A stretch of DNA of 64,000 bases from positions 22,148,425-22,212,424 of the forward strand of contig NC_054751.1 of NCBI RefSeq assembly GCF_018143015.1, written 5' to 3'. The translations under genes were made by a program, and so were the position numbers. This document shows positions 49,701-61,590 of this stretch, in pieces. The first letter of the stretch is position 1, and every line of letters starts with the position of its first letter. The notes beneath the pieces were generated by a model. It worked only from the letters and a program-made list of their open reading frames with translations, ran no database searches and had not been told where the DNA came from. Source of the DNA: Lytechinus variegatus (Eukaryota; Echinodermata; Echinoidea; Temnopleuroida; Toxopneustidae).

Positions 49701-50959
49701 CTTTGAAAACCGTTCCGCAGCCCCTGGACTATGTGTTTATTCATGTGCTATACTGTACTGTATAGATAATAAGAAAAATAAACACCAGATATTGATTGCA
49801 TTTTTAATAACTGAATATACATGGGGCGTGTGAGCTCTATTTATTATAAGGTGCTCAAGAAAAACCTAATATTCACTCAATTCACCAAACATGACATCAA
49901 AAATATTCCTGAGAATTTTTAAAAACAACAATTTTCCTTAAATTTGTAGGTATGCCAGAAATGACTTGAAAGATTGATCTATTTAGATATTAACTTTCAC
50001 TATTAAGTGTTCACAACTTTGTGATGAATTTAGTGTGATTGAAAGTTCTCAATAATTAAGAACAGGGTATTTATCATTCATGTTTCATTTCACCTATTTC
50101 AAAATTTAATTTATGTGTACATTTTCCAATAAATCATGTTTTTTCAGACATTCCCAATAATTCCTTGTGACTAGTCTTTTCAGATATTACCATTGGAGTA
50201 AAAAAAAGGTGCATTTTAATTGACGAACCACCAACAAGTCTAATTGAATTTAATTAATAGGGTAATAATAATTGGTTTGAAGGTCGTAAATGTAGATAAG
50301 AAGATGATTAGAAATATATTTAGCGACTTCCTCTTTAATGTACCTTTATGTCATGGAGTGTTCCTTGAATTACTTTTGATGATCATATCTTTTTCTTCTT
50401 AAAAAAAAATTGTGTACAGGACATCATCATGGGCATTGTTATTACAGCGATCTTGATGGCTGTTGTATTCCAATTCTTGGAATCTTTAGATGCATTCCTC
50501 ATCACCCATCGGTATGCACCTCTATTCGCCATGGCAACAGCCTTCTTTCTCAGCATCATCTACCCCACCCAGGATGGTTGGAGTAGCACCCGTGGTGACA
50601 CCATCGTCATCATGGGGGTAACTACCGGTATCTACTCCTCATTATGGCTGTGTCACCAACAGGGCATCCCTCCCATTTACGATGAACTCCCGCCCACGCA
50701 AATTAACTGGCCAGGCCCATACAGCATTTTCCTCATGATCTGTCGACAGGTAATCGGGTTAACACTGATGGGTCTTTCACATCTCACATTCAAAACAATC
50801 ATCCTTGGAATACTCTCGACCATAAATGGGGAGAAGATAACGGAAGAGACGAAAAGGAAATCATGGATTGAGATACCTTATAAATACATCACTTATTTTG
50901 CGATATGTGTTGCTTCTAATTATCTGTCACCATTGGCATTTCAAAAGGTTGGGTTGTAA
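46728..50959 (+). CDS. SGPP1: Sphingosine-1-phosphate phosphatase, 4 coding exons
   Basis: Seen: exons 46728-47195, 48531-48677, 49366-49455 and 50420-50959 join in phase 0 into 414 aa (human SGPP1 is 441). The PAP2 motifs are complete: KEIIKWPRP (KX6RP, residues 155-163), PSTH (182-185) and SRLYKGMH (SRX5H, 225-232), with the expected catalytic His185 and His232. Several hydrophobic segments follow, and the C-terminus has IPYKYITYFAICV, close to vertebrate LPYRYITYGM. An in-frame TGA at 46710-46712 supports this ATG. All introns are GT-AG. Known: SGPPs are ER multi-pass enzymes that dephosphorylate sphingosine-1-phosphate to sphingosine. The N-terminal ~100 residues are variable and polar, as in the family. 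Whether it is SGPP1, SGPP2 or a pre-duplication orthologue cannot be decided here. Confidence 0.95.
47770..48400 (+). repeat. Three tandem ~190-250-bp repeats in SGPP intron 1
   Basis: The ordered words 'cattgattta', 'cttccattgaaac', 'tgattgaca', 'tagaaagattttatcaa', 'aacatgaataaatcct' and 'ccccctactccact' occur three times, in units of about 47770-48020, 48030-48205 and 48217-48400. Copies are diverged. No target duplication or coding content is seen. The third copy ends about 130 bp before exon 2. Confidence 0.8.
49583..49726. mobile_element. Short palindromic G-rich MITE in SGPP intron 3, copy 1
   Basis: Ends CAGGGGCCGCGG and CCGCAGCCCCTG are inverted and flanked by GACTA on both sides (49578-49582, 49727-49731), a likely 5-bp duplication. 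The interior has poly-G/poly-C tracts and the phrase 'aaaaacgtgaaattgaccat'. A related copy in opposite orientation is at 62296-62457. Non-coding; the 96-codon minus ORF over it is spurious. Confidence 0.75.
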
Positions 50960-53092
50960 GAAAAGGGCATATTAGAGTTCAAATTATGTTAAAGGTGACA
51001 GGGTCATTATCTTTCTTGAGATTGGGTATTTATAACACATTCAAGGTCGAATTAAGTGCTGTAATAACCAAAGGAAAAAGTGCTATATTTTGTAATTTGT
51101 CATTAAATGGTTTCTTAAGTATACATGAATATTTTGTATCTGTTGCAATGGGCCATTTCACTATGCTGATCTTGCTTTGATTTAGCAACCTACAGATTAA
51201 GCAGGATCGGGAAGATTTACCTTTTATATAGAGTTAGTGGAAAAATACTTTGCATAACAATTTTTTTTAAGTGGAAAGGGGGCATAATTAGTCCTTGTGT
51301 TTCTGTTAGTACATCTGGAAAGACATAATTGTGACTTTTTTCCCAAAACAATGGGTGATCTAAAATATTATAATGAATTACTCCTAGGTATGAAGTATAT
51401 ATGAGAGTATGATAATTTCACATCCATTTGACATTGAGAAAATTCAACATTCACTGTCGTTTAAATATTTTGGGGGCCTCTCAGATGCTATTAAACCTGG
51501 GCACAGACTCATTCTAGTGACTGAATAATTTTGCAAAATATATTCTCTAGTAGTAGTAATTTGGAATTTTGAGTCATATTTCTTCACCTCTGTTGAATTC
51601 AGATTTATGAGTATTTATTTTTATAACCTCATGTAAGACAATGTTTCACCAAAATAATTTTAGTACTATTGAGTTGGAGTGGACTACAATGATATTCTTG
51701 TGCAGGTATATACAAATTAACATGATCAGCCATTGCAGGTCTATACTAACTTGTTGCTGACAAAGTAGATTGTTTATTTCATCCCAAGCTATTATAATTT
51801 TTCCAAGATAGGGAAGTCCTACAGCATTGCATAATGATGTACATGTAAGATCATGTGTCTTTTCTTTTAACCCTATATTATTGTTATTTAAAGATGTATT
51901 TTTTTTTCATTTTATCCCAAAAGGACAGTATTTATATACATGTAGCTCAGTCATGTTGAAAACTGCTGCAAAACATATTATATGGCAAGTAGATATTTTT
52001 TAAAATGTAGACTTGAACCTCATGCATGGATCTATCTGGACTTGAAGTACACAGACATGAAGGAGCCGACTACTGTTATTCATTGTACATGTAGTTTATG
52101 ATTGCATGTTCTGTGTATTAAAGAGGTCTTTACTTCTCTGTGCTCACACTTTGGTACAGTTTAGAGAACTTTTTAAGGACTTGGTCAATACTGCATCTAT
52201 TAGGAGAAGATAAACTGAGTGTTGTGTTTAAGTGTTAATGCCTTAGTGTGTCAGAACCTTGTTATCTGGAAAGTAAACATATTACACTGATAACAAGTTT
52301 GTAAAAAGTTCAGTGTACAGTTATTCTAAGTTCTCATTATGTACATTGTAGAATTGGATGTACTGGAACACTACACTTCCTTCATGCCACTGTTGTACAG
52401 TTGTAGGAGTGTGAGGAGGGCATACATGTATGTTCAATGTGGTATATTGGTTTGAAGAAAATACCACCAAATATAATCTAGAATTCTAGACCATACTTTT
52501 CGAATGTAGTATATTAGGGCATGGTATTAAAAATGTACTAATTTATTTATTTATTCCAGCATGGTGAACTACAGTGTATTTGATTACCAGAGTTAAAGCA
52601 GGGTTGATGATATCCAAATTTATTGGAACTGGAAACCTAATAGAGAGCAAATTACTTGCTATTTGTGCTATGGACATTGTGTTGTAATGAATAATCATTA
52701 CAAAATAATTATTGCTGGTTAAAATGCAAATTGATATTATGAATTATATAACCTTGTTAATGTGTATTCTTTAACAGTATTGTACTCCTTGCCTTCCATA
52801 TGTTCTGATTCTTTCTCTTTTTGTTATGTTATCCCTCCAAAAAAATATTGTTATTATCAATTTAAATCATTAGCATTGTTATGAACCTGTTTGTGGTTAT
52901 AAATAATTAATGTTGACAAAATATGTGGGCAGATCGTTGGATTTTTTTTTTCAAACATCAATTAATTCCAAAGTTATACCAACCTTTTACATGTTATTGA
53001 TATTTAGTTAACCGTTGATTATATATAATTTAAACTAACAAAGTAGAGTCTGATGTAGGTCTATTCAACTAGGATTCCTTTTTTGTGAAAGA

Positions 53093-53261
53093 CCTGGTGG
53101 ATGTTTCATATAGCTGTTTGCAAATTAAGAGCCACTTGTGAACCTTTCTTAGTTTAATCAAAATCACCAATGAACATTTAATGGTGAATATCAAACCAAA
53201 AGAAAGGATCACCTGTCGTTCTAAAAGTCATAGTCAAACAGCTTATGAAACAGCCTCCAGG
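53093..53261. mobile_element. Palindromic MITE downstream of SGPP
   Basis: 'cctggtggatgtttcatata' with 'gctgtttg' at the left is inverted against 'aaacagcttatgaaacagcc' and 'tccagg' at the right. The centre is also partly self-complementary ('gaacctttctta' against 'aagaaaggatc'). If the long SGPP 3'UTR is real, this would fold into a hairpin in the mRNA. Confidence 0.7.
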
Positions 53262-54808
53262 TAATAAATAGACTGGTAATTTCCATTTTGTATGGTTTTA
53301 TACAATATTTTTATTTTTATAGTTTGAAATCCACCTTATTTTTATCTGATTATTTTTTTGAATCTGAATTGGTTGCTCACTTGTAGTTAGCTAGTTAGCA
53401 TTAGGAGAGATGCAATTACTTGTTTTCTAATTTTCTCCTACATGTAAGTTCTTGGTTCTATTTGTTTATCTAGATGGTTAGTTTGACCATCCACTCACTG
53501 GACTTTGGACTATCTTTTATAAAACTTTTTGTCAAATTAATGATTTAATTTTCTCCCAGTTGTTATGGTCTGCTTTAACACCAAAGTCAGTACATAGAGT
53601 CATGATTGATTCATTATGCTATTAATTATGTATTAATTCCATCTGCTATATTATTTGATTAATCATCCTTTGAATGAAGTAATATATGTAATATTGTCAA
53701 ATGCAGTATATGTTATGTATTTGCTATTTTCTTTAGAAAATGAGTTCTCAATATTTGTGAATTAATATTTCATTTTGTCTCCTCACAGTTTTTATTCGGA
53801 CAAGATTTGCAAACTGCAAAGTATCTGTTTCAGAGCCTGTCTAAATAAACTTTTCTTTTCTTCAGTTTACACTGAAAAATTACATTCAATTTCCAACATC
53901 TCAGAAAATATGATTGGTTCTTAATAGAATCAGTATCTTTGTCTAAACATACTACATGTATATCAATTCTTATCATTTGTCATTGTTATTTATTATGCAT
54001 TGTTAACATTATTGCTTACTTATAATTAACAGTTTCTGTTTGTAGGGTCTGGTCACTCTGGTGTGATATAATGTTGTTTGCTTTATTGTACATGATTTCC
54101 AGGGGAACCAAACAATATTTAAACTGTTTACACAATTGTTTTATTCTTTGGAAATATAGCAGCATTCTATATGTTTATATTAGTTTATTATCTGGTATAA
54201 GAGTTATGTTCGTATAAAAGTTATGTTCGTGTAAATGGTATAACATCTTAGTTAAATAAGACGGTCCTGGTATGATGTGAACTGAGTTGTATGCAGTATA
54301 AATACTGATCTCTTTATCTTTTGATCTGATCATGAATTTGTAGCTTGAATGTCATGGAATAATTCTGATTACCAGTATGACATTTGAACCAATCTTTCTT
54401 GTTTCTGTAGGTTTTCAATTAAAATTTGTACCAAATTAGATGCGAATTGTCCCCTTTTTAACTGAAAATTTTTTTTATTTCAAAGAACACTTGAGATGAT
54501 TGAACACAAATTCAAGTGAGAAATCAGCTATACCGGTATACCTCAGATACCCAGACACTTCATTGTTTTGTGGATTCTTAGAGAGGTTGAGAGATTGATG
54601 ACTATATCAAACATATTAATGTACATTTATTTTCTTACAATGGGAAAAAGTTAATAATGTGAATATTTTATGGAAGGATATTTATATGTACTTCTTTGTC
54701 GCCATGAATTCCAAGGACCGGCTACATTGGACATACATGTTAAGAGTTACTATATGACAGCCATACTATTGAGGTTGGTTTGATAATGTGCTTTTTCTTT
54801 CTGAATTT

Positions 54809-54814
54809 AATAAA
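54809..54814 (+). promoter_or_regulatory. Candidate distal poly(A) signal of SGPP
   Basis: AATAAA within 'aatttaataaatgttatttg', followed by a T/G-rich segment. An alternative AATAAA is at 53844-53849. Not confirmed by transcripts. Confidence 0.35.
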
Positions 54815-54942
54815 TGTTATTTGCTACTTAAAGGAAAATATTGCTGCATATACACTATAGAAGGTTCAAATCACACTAAAAATCATACAGCTGAAGGATG
54901 TTCCCCAGTTTTGTTTGTGTGTATACCTATCTGCGCATATGA

Positions 54943-55150
54943 GATGGGGCGATAGCTCAGTCGGTAGAGGGGGGGGGGGTTCGTATTTCAGTAGCCCGGG
55001 TTTGATCCCATTTGATGCATTAGTGCCCTACGGTATTAAGGCATTTAAATCCTCGTACCAGGTCCTGTGGAGAGGACCTTAAGATGTTGGTCCGCTGGTT
55101 GATTGCGTACAAGGCAAGCATTGATGCTTTTTTTAGCAATTAGGTAAAAA
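54943..55150 (+). mobile_element. tRNA-derived SINE
   Basis: The head 'gatggggcgatagctcagtc' with 'ggtagag' is a box A, and 'cgggtttgatccca' is a box B. A poly-G run replaces much of the anticodon arm, so it is no tRNA gene. The body ('gtggagaggaccttaagatg' to 'caagcattgatgct') matches the fragment at 5325-5408. It ends in T/A-rich sequence. Confidence 0.8.
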
Positions 55151-56021
55151 AATTACTACCATTTACCATATTTTATGGCATACGCGTTGCCGTCATTGAA
55201 CAGGTGAGTAATCAACTACAGAAATCAGTTGATTTTTCCAGTCATCTGCAGTTTAACAGCAAATCTAGATGTTTAATGTTCACAAATCTTTAATATACCT
55301 TTCTCTACAACCAAGCGAAATTTGGTGAAAATGACATGGGTTTTGAATAAAGCTACTGTAGACTGTACTTCTTAAATTTGTTATGAAGTTCAAATATTTT
55401 AGATACATGTATGTTTTTTTCATCTTTCACATCGGTTTTCAAAATTGAAGATGCTGCTGCTCCTCAATGATCAAGCAAAAAGCAATATGAGTAGATTCTT
55501 TATCTTTAAAGTATATAATTCTGAACTATCATGTGAAATTTTCTAAAATTTAGAGGGATTTTGACTGAATAATGGAGATTTCAACTCAACTTTGTGATCT
55601 TGTGGGGTCTAAAAATGCAAAATTATTTTTATTGCATATTTCTCGTGACCTTTCAAATGGGTGAACTTCAGAGCTCGATAGCAAAAAATCCAGCACATTA
55701 ACTCATGTTAATTTTTGCATATTTGGAATAATTAGGTGCTCACTGAAAAATTGGATGAAAATGACATGGATTTCATTTTAACCTGTCGAATGTCTGTGTA
55801 TGTCATATTCAGTGTTAACATCTTGGTGAGGTCTATAAGATGTGTTTAATTTAGATGATTTCTTATGATTTTTAATTTAAAGTCAACTGTATGATAATAA
55901 TACTACAATAAACTGATCAATAAACTAATACTATAGTTATCAATCAGTGTTCCAAATTTTAATTATTTTCTTAATTTCAATTTGTCATTTTGTGTACTTA
56001 GAAATATGTGTGTCTCACTGT

Positions 56022-56058
<37 letters not shown>

Positions 56059-56712
56059 GTTTTTCCATATTTATGGAATAATATATAGAAAAATATAAGT
56101 ATATTATATATATACATATACATCAATGCATCCATGCACTTACAAGAAAATTATACAATAAAAGTAATGGCATATATGAGATATATTTATTGATGTGGGA
56201 TCAATAGCAAGAGAAACAAGGGAATAAAAAAAGGATAGACATATGAGTAGGCCTATATGTCATAATACACTTGACTGTTGCCTTGAAACAAAGGATATCC
56301 ATTGAAAAATGCAGTAACTCGATCTGTCTTAACACTTGATTTATAAAAAAATTGCCTGATCCTGATTCTTTGAAATGTTACGTCCTGTCTTTCTTATTTT
56401 TAGAAACTTTACAGACCGGCAACTAGACCTAGGTGTTTAAGCATTATGAAAGATTTCTGCCTAAATGAGACAGAAAATCGTGTACAACTCTTGAACGCAC
56501 ACACAGGTCACGGAGTGACACTGAGTGCAAACAGCTGACTGTGTTACAACTTAGGGGTGATACATTTTCACAATAGGGGTGATCAAACTTACTGGAGGGA
56601 CTTTAATTCACTTATAACAAAGAAATGTGTACTCCAGTACTCCTGTTTAATGCTCTGATGAAAATTATGAGTTTCACATTCATTTGAACGGGAGGACAAG
56701 ATTATTGTATAT
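55151..56712. other. Non-coding stretch, no gene recognised
   Basis: AT-rich without usable ORFs. A (CA)n-(TA)n microsatellite lies at about 56022-56060, followed by more TA-rich DNA to about 56115. The word TACATGTA recurs. Nothing else is identified. Confidence 0.6.
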
Positions 56713-57474
56713 ATCGAGTGCAGGCGCCTAGCCAGGGGGGGCGGTGGGGGCGGTCGCCCCCCCCCCAAACGTCCCCAAAAAGAAAAAAAAAGAAGGGAAA
56801 AGAGAGAGGAGAAAAGGAAAAGGGAAGGGAGGAAAGGGAAGAAAGGTAGCATTGTTTTTTTTTTCTTTTTATTCTTTATTTTTTTCTCAAAAGAGAAACT
56901 CCTTCACTCTTCTTGCTCTAAATTCATATATGAATTTTGCTTCCGCGCTGTGCGCGGTTAAATGACAATATTGAAGTTCTCCATTGTTCCCCCACCTTTT
57001 CTCTAACCATGTTTTTCCACCTCAGCTATGTGCTTCTTGCCAGTTAAAGTTAAAATTGTATACATTAGGGCATGAATTTGAGTAAGGTTAGGCCGAAGTA
57101 AATATATGAAGTTATCTTTTTTTTCAATTGATCGCGCAACTTCTGGTCTGGTCGGCTCCGAGCGGGTAAAATCTTTATATCAGTTTCTGCCGTCACCTCC
57201 ATAAAGTCAGCTTCTCCCGCTTTTCAGCTCATTACTATAAACAACCATAATTTGGGGGCAAACAGGTTCCTAATTTAAAAAGAGGAAGGTAGGGAATTCG
57301 TGTCGTATTAAATAAAAAAGTACAATATCTTTTATCAAATTGTATTAAACTTCATGTCATTTCCCTGTATACATTCATCTCCTGTCCTGTTTTGCGCCCT
57401 CAGTTTGAAATTTTGAATGACACTTAAGTTTCTTTATATTAAAAATGAAGCGCTTCAGGATAAGTCAAAAAAAT

Positions 57475-60025
57475 GGTTACACTTCGTAATTCCGAAGCTT
57501 CGTAATTCCGAAGGTTCTTTATTCCGAAGGTTCGTAATTCCGAAACACGTAAATTGCCTATACCTCGATGTTCGTTAATCCGAAAACGAAAAAGGGTTCG
57601 TTAATCCGAACATTTGTGGCGTAATTCCGACGATTCGTTATTCCGAAGGTTCGATAATCCGAAAACGAAATAAGGTTCGTTGTTCCGAAGGTTCGTTAAT
57701 CCGAAAACGAAATAAGGTTCGTTGTTCCGAAGGTTCGTTAATCCGAAAACGAAAAAAGGTTCGTTATTCCGAAGGTTCGTTGATCCGAAAACGAAATAAG
57801 GTTCGTTTTTCCGAAGGTTCGTTAATCCGAAAACGAAATAAGGTTCGTTTTTCCGAAGGTTCGTTAATCCGAAAACGAAATAAGGTTCGTTAATCCGAAA
57901 ACAAAATAAGGTTCGTTAATCCGAAAACAAAATAAGGTTCGTTAATCCGAAAAATGAAAACCGGGAAAGCAGAGGCAGAGGCAAGGGGCGGGGGACACTG
58001 TTGCCGTTCAATTATCATATGAGGATGGGAAGGCAAGGGCGGCCGAACAAACGAAATGGGCACTTTGGTGATATTTTCACCTTAAGATTATCATCTGCTT
58101 GAAGTCATTGTGTGTTTGATAGTGATTAAGAAGAGAAAAACTTTTTTGAAGTGACTTCTTATTATGGCAAAATGTATATTTAGGCTTTATTTTTCGGGAG
58201 AGAGTATAATGGGAGAGCGGCTTGGTAAAACAAATTCAAAGGTGAAGTTGTATAACGTTTTTTTGTGGTCAATTATTCTTAAAATGGCATTATTGCGAGG
58301 TGTTGCGAGCGTGAATCACAAGCTAAACCTTAGGTTATTTCAATGAAAAATGAAAATTAGTTTTTAAAAATCTGAGCAGATTTCTGCTGTCATTAAAAAA
58401 GATGTGCATCTAACTAAAGAATTAACACGAGCGCAAAACGCGAGCTTAAACATACTGACCAGAAAAGGAACCTGTTAAAGAAAGCATTTAGTGACCTCTT
58501 TAGGATGAATATTTCACCAATCGAATGAGAGTGCGAAGCGCAAGCTGAAATTTTTCAATATTCCAGCCTGAAAACTTAACTTAACTTGTATACTTTAAAA
58601 AGAGTATTTTATTTCGAAAAAAACATGAAGAAGGGCATATTTGTTTTTTAGAATGATAATATTGATATAGATATCATTTACCCAGGGAAGCCACTTCAGT
58701 TCTGAAAACTATTCTCCCAGCTATTATTATTTTTTTTACAAGAATGCTTAGAATGTCCAGTTTTCAGGTTGGAAAATCGGAAAAATTTGGCTCACGTTTC
58801 TCGCTCGCATCAAGTATTGTTTATTGAGGAACTCATTCTATTTCTGGTTACAAAAAAGAAGTATGAAATGTCCAGTTTTCAGGTTGGAATATCACAAATT
58901 TTAAGCTTGCGGTTCGCGCTCTCATTATTTAGTTCGTGAGATATATATTCTATTCATGAGTCACTAAATGCAGTCCTTAAAAGATTACTTTCTGAAGGCT
59001 GTTGCATAAAACTTTTTACCTGAGAAAACTCTGGTAAAAACTGAAAACTAAGGTTAGTCTGATTTCCGCCTATGACTTTAGAGTTTAGTACAGGGCAAAA
59101 ACTCCTGTAAAAACAACCTGAGTTTTCTCAGGTAAAAAGTTTCATGCAACGGGCCCCTGGTCAGTATATAAACAAATTACAGCTCGCCCTTGCATTAATT
59201 CTTTAGAAAGATACACATCTTTCTCACGATTACAAAAAATGCTCCGAATGCTCACTTCATGTCTTGTTACATGAAATGTCTACTAGTTTCAGCTTGCGAT
59301 TCGCGCTTTCAACATTTCACAAGGATCATTATTAGTATTATTTTTATTTTTATTACCAGCAGAAGCTGTTATTAAAATGACATCCCCTCCAATACAAATC
59401 CTATTATGTAGAGGTTGCTCGCACGCTTCCAACACACTTGATCCCCTGCATCTTTAATGAAACCATTTGCTTATAGGCAGCAATTGCTCAGATAAAATCG
59501 AAATTAGCCTATGCTTGATCAGGGCGCCATTCTTAATGAAATACATGCTTTGGCCCCAACACACGCATGTATAATCGATCGTTATTACTATCATTGCATA
59601 ATATCGTGTAATCTTGTAATGACAACATCGTTTTTGTTACCAAAATGAATTATTTTCATTTTCGGATTAACGAACCTTATTTCGTTTTCGGATTAACGAA
59701 CCTTATTTCGTTTTCGGATTAACGAACCTTATTTCGTTTTCGGATTAACGAACCTTCGGAATTACGAACCTTATTTTGTTTTCGGATTAACGAACCTTCG
59801 GAATTACGAACCTTATTTTGTTTTCGGATTAACGAACCTTCGGAATTACGAACCTTATTTTGTTTTCGGATTAACGAACCTTCGGAATTACGAACCTTAT
59901 TTCGTTTTCGGATTGACGAACCTTCGGAATTACGAACCTTCGGAATTACGAACCTTCGGAAATACGAACCTTCGGAATAACCGAACCTTCGGAATTACGA
60001 AGCTTCGGAATTACGAATGTATGCG
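57475..60025. mobile_element. Foldback-like element 2 with inverted tandem arrays
   Basis: 57483-57954 is a tandem array of short units built on TTCGTTAATCCGAAAACGAA and TTCGTAATTCCGAAGG. 59653-60017 is the same array inverted (TTCGGAATTACGAACCTT, TTCGGATTAACGAACC). The outermost sequences mirror one another (TTCGTAATTCCGAAGCTTCG). AAAAAAAT flanks both sides (57467-57474, 60026-60033) but is too simple to prove a duplication. The 1.7-kb middle is non-coding, rich in repeated words such as 'gtccagttttcaggttgga' (twice) and 'agcttgcgattcgcgct'. The plan resembles the 30-kb element, but the subunits are unrelated. Confidence 0.85.
59001..59160. mobile_element. Palindromic MITE inside foldback element 2
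   Basis: 'gttgcataaaactttttacc' with 'tgagaaaactc' at the left is the inverse of 'gagttttctca' with 'ggtaaaaagtttcatgcaac' at the right, the latter followed by GGGCCCCTGG. Non-coding. It shows further nesting: MITE in foldback element in a third element. Confidence 0.75.
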
Positions 60026-60750
60026 AAAAAAATTAATCATCCTTTATTATATAGATAGATAATTTCAATAAATCACAGAAGTTTCAACTTTATGCGCACT
60101 ATTTTCCTTGTAATGAAGTTCAATAATCTTAGAAATTCAATTGAATTAGAGACGATTGGGTATTAGAGATATTGATTAAACGACCGTTCTTTGAAATTTC
60201 AGAGTTTCATTGCTCTGCGCGGGGAGGAATATCTTCCTCTACCAATCTTCTCCTCTGTTTTGCAAGTTAAAACTATGCACTGATGATAAATTGTTTGTAA
60301 TCAAATCTGATCTTTCCAAAGAAAGTTTTAATATATCTTTGAGAATACCCTTTTCTCGGGACCCTTTTTATGGCAAGAAAAATTGATAAAACACTTTAGC
60401 TTCCGCGCTTCGCGCGGAGTTATTATCATTTTAATTTCCTCCATTGTATACCTCTTTTGTGCGTTCACAATCACTTTTGAAAACAAGGTTCACAAATCGC
60501 AATATAGTCAACCGAATTGGAGGTACTAGAGACAAGAGAAACGGCTCCTTTTCATTTTAATTTATGAAACACTAAAAGCTTCGCGCGGGAGGGGGAAACT
60601 CCCCCTCCCTGCACCCACCCCCTAGGGAGCGCGCTCTGTAAGTGTTGGCACGCTTTGCGTGCATTTACCGCCCCCTCCAAAATGAAATCCTGGCTACGCG
60701 GTTGATCGAGTGCATTATGCATAAATCATACTACCATTGTGACCCCTGCG

Positions 60751-61590
60751 CGGCCGGCGCGTTTCCGTTTTACACCCTGGCGAAGGCATTTTCCGGAAAA
60801 GTAGCCAAAAAGCGACTAGTGAAGAGTCTACACACGTCGCTGGTTGCATGCAGCGTGCGACACAGGCGAGTCCACCACCGCATGCAATTTGCACAGTTAC
60901 TGATCAGAGCACAGAGTTCCTCGGCACTTCATGTACAGCATGTACAGAGAGCGGCAGTCAGAATCGAGTGAAATCCGAACATGCTTTTGCAGTCGCGTTG
61001 TTTATGATAGTTTTTTTTTCTAAATATAAATTATTAACTAAATGAATAGAATGACAGACAAAATCAAAATAAACAGATACTTATAATGGAAAGACAAATT
61101 GAAGTTTGATGGATTGATACACTTAGAAGCTGCCGAAAGATAGATATAGAAGACTGATAAATATAGATAGAGACAAGATAGACAGATAGATAGAAATAGA
61201 GAGAGAGACAGAGAGAATTTGAGATAGATGATGTTAGCTAAAGAATGAGAGAGACAGAGAAGATTATTAGATAGATAGATTCTGCAGTTACATAGATAGA
61301 TAGAGATAGAATTTGAGAGATAGATATATAGACAGATAGAGAGAAAGACAGACATCAGCAAATCGGCAAGGCAAATGATCAAGGCAAACATTCATATTGA
61401 ACCTGGAAAGTATAAGCTCAGCTGCATTTGCAAGTATGTTCTGCGGATAACTTCGGTGCGGACTTTGGATCGCGCGCCCAGCTGATAATGTAAACAAACG
61501 TAGACGTAGACTCTTCACTAGTCGCTTTTTGGCTACTTTTCCGGAAAATGCCTTCGCCAGGGTGTAAAACGGAAACGCGCGCCCGGCCGA
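60751..61590. mobile_element. Element with ~80-bp inverted repeats
   Basis: 60751-60831 (from CGGCCGGCGCGTTTCCG to 'gtgaagagtctac') recurs inverted at 61506-61590 with only a few differences. The left arm can be read as a fragment of an ORF (60642-60971) and the right as another (61288-61662), which explains the shared peptide FPFYTLAKAFSGKVAKKR in both. The 670 bp between contain a GATA/GAGA microsatellite and no domain. No target duplication was found. Confidence 0.75.
61136..61350. repeat. Degenerate (GATA)n/(GAGA)n microsatellite
   Basis: Runs of GATA, GACAGA and GAGA units; Ser/Tyr/Leu-rich minus-strand ORFs arise from it and are spurious. Confidence 0.9.

Larger units (their letters stand above)
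50960..54830 (+). other. Probable SGPP 3'UTR and downstream DNA
   Basis: An AT-rich stretch without credible ORFs directly follows the SGPP stop. Candidate poly(A) signals AATAAA lie at 53844-53849 and 54809-54814, the latter followed by a T/G-rich run. If the last is used the 3'UTR is about 3.9 kb. The extent is inference; only transcript data would settle it. A MITE lies within it at 53093-53261. Confidence 0.5.
56723..60704. mobile_element. 4.0-kb element with GCGNNTAGCCAGG ends and 10-bp target duplication
   Basis: The left end GGCGCCTAGCCAGG and the right end CCTGGCTACGCGGTTG are imperfect inverses, each followed inward by a G-rich 'gggggcggt' segment. ATCGAGTGCA occurs directly outside both (56713-56722 and 60705-60714), a 10-bp duplication of Mutator-like size (inference). 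No transposase is visible. It encloses the foldback-like element at about 57475-60025 and GC-rich words such as 'gcttccgcgct(t/g)cgcgcgg' (56940, 60400, 60577). Confidence 0.8.

Noticed and set aside
54943-55020. Functional tRNA gene
   Set aside because: A poly-G run replaces the anticodon region and the body matches a SINE fragment at 5325-5408.
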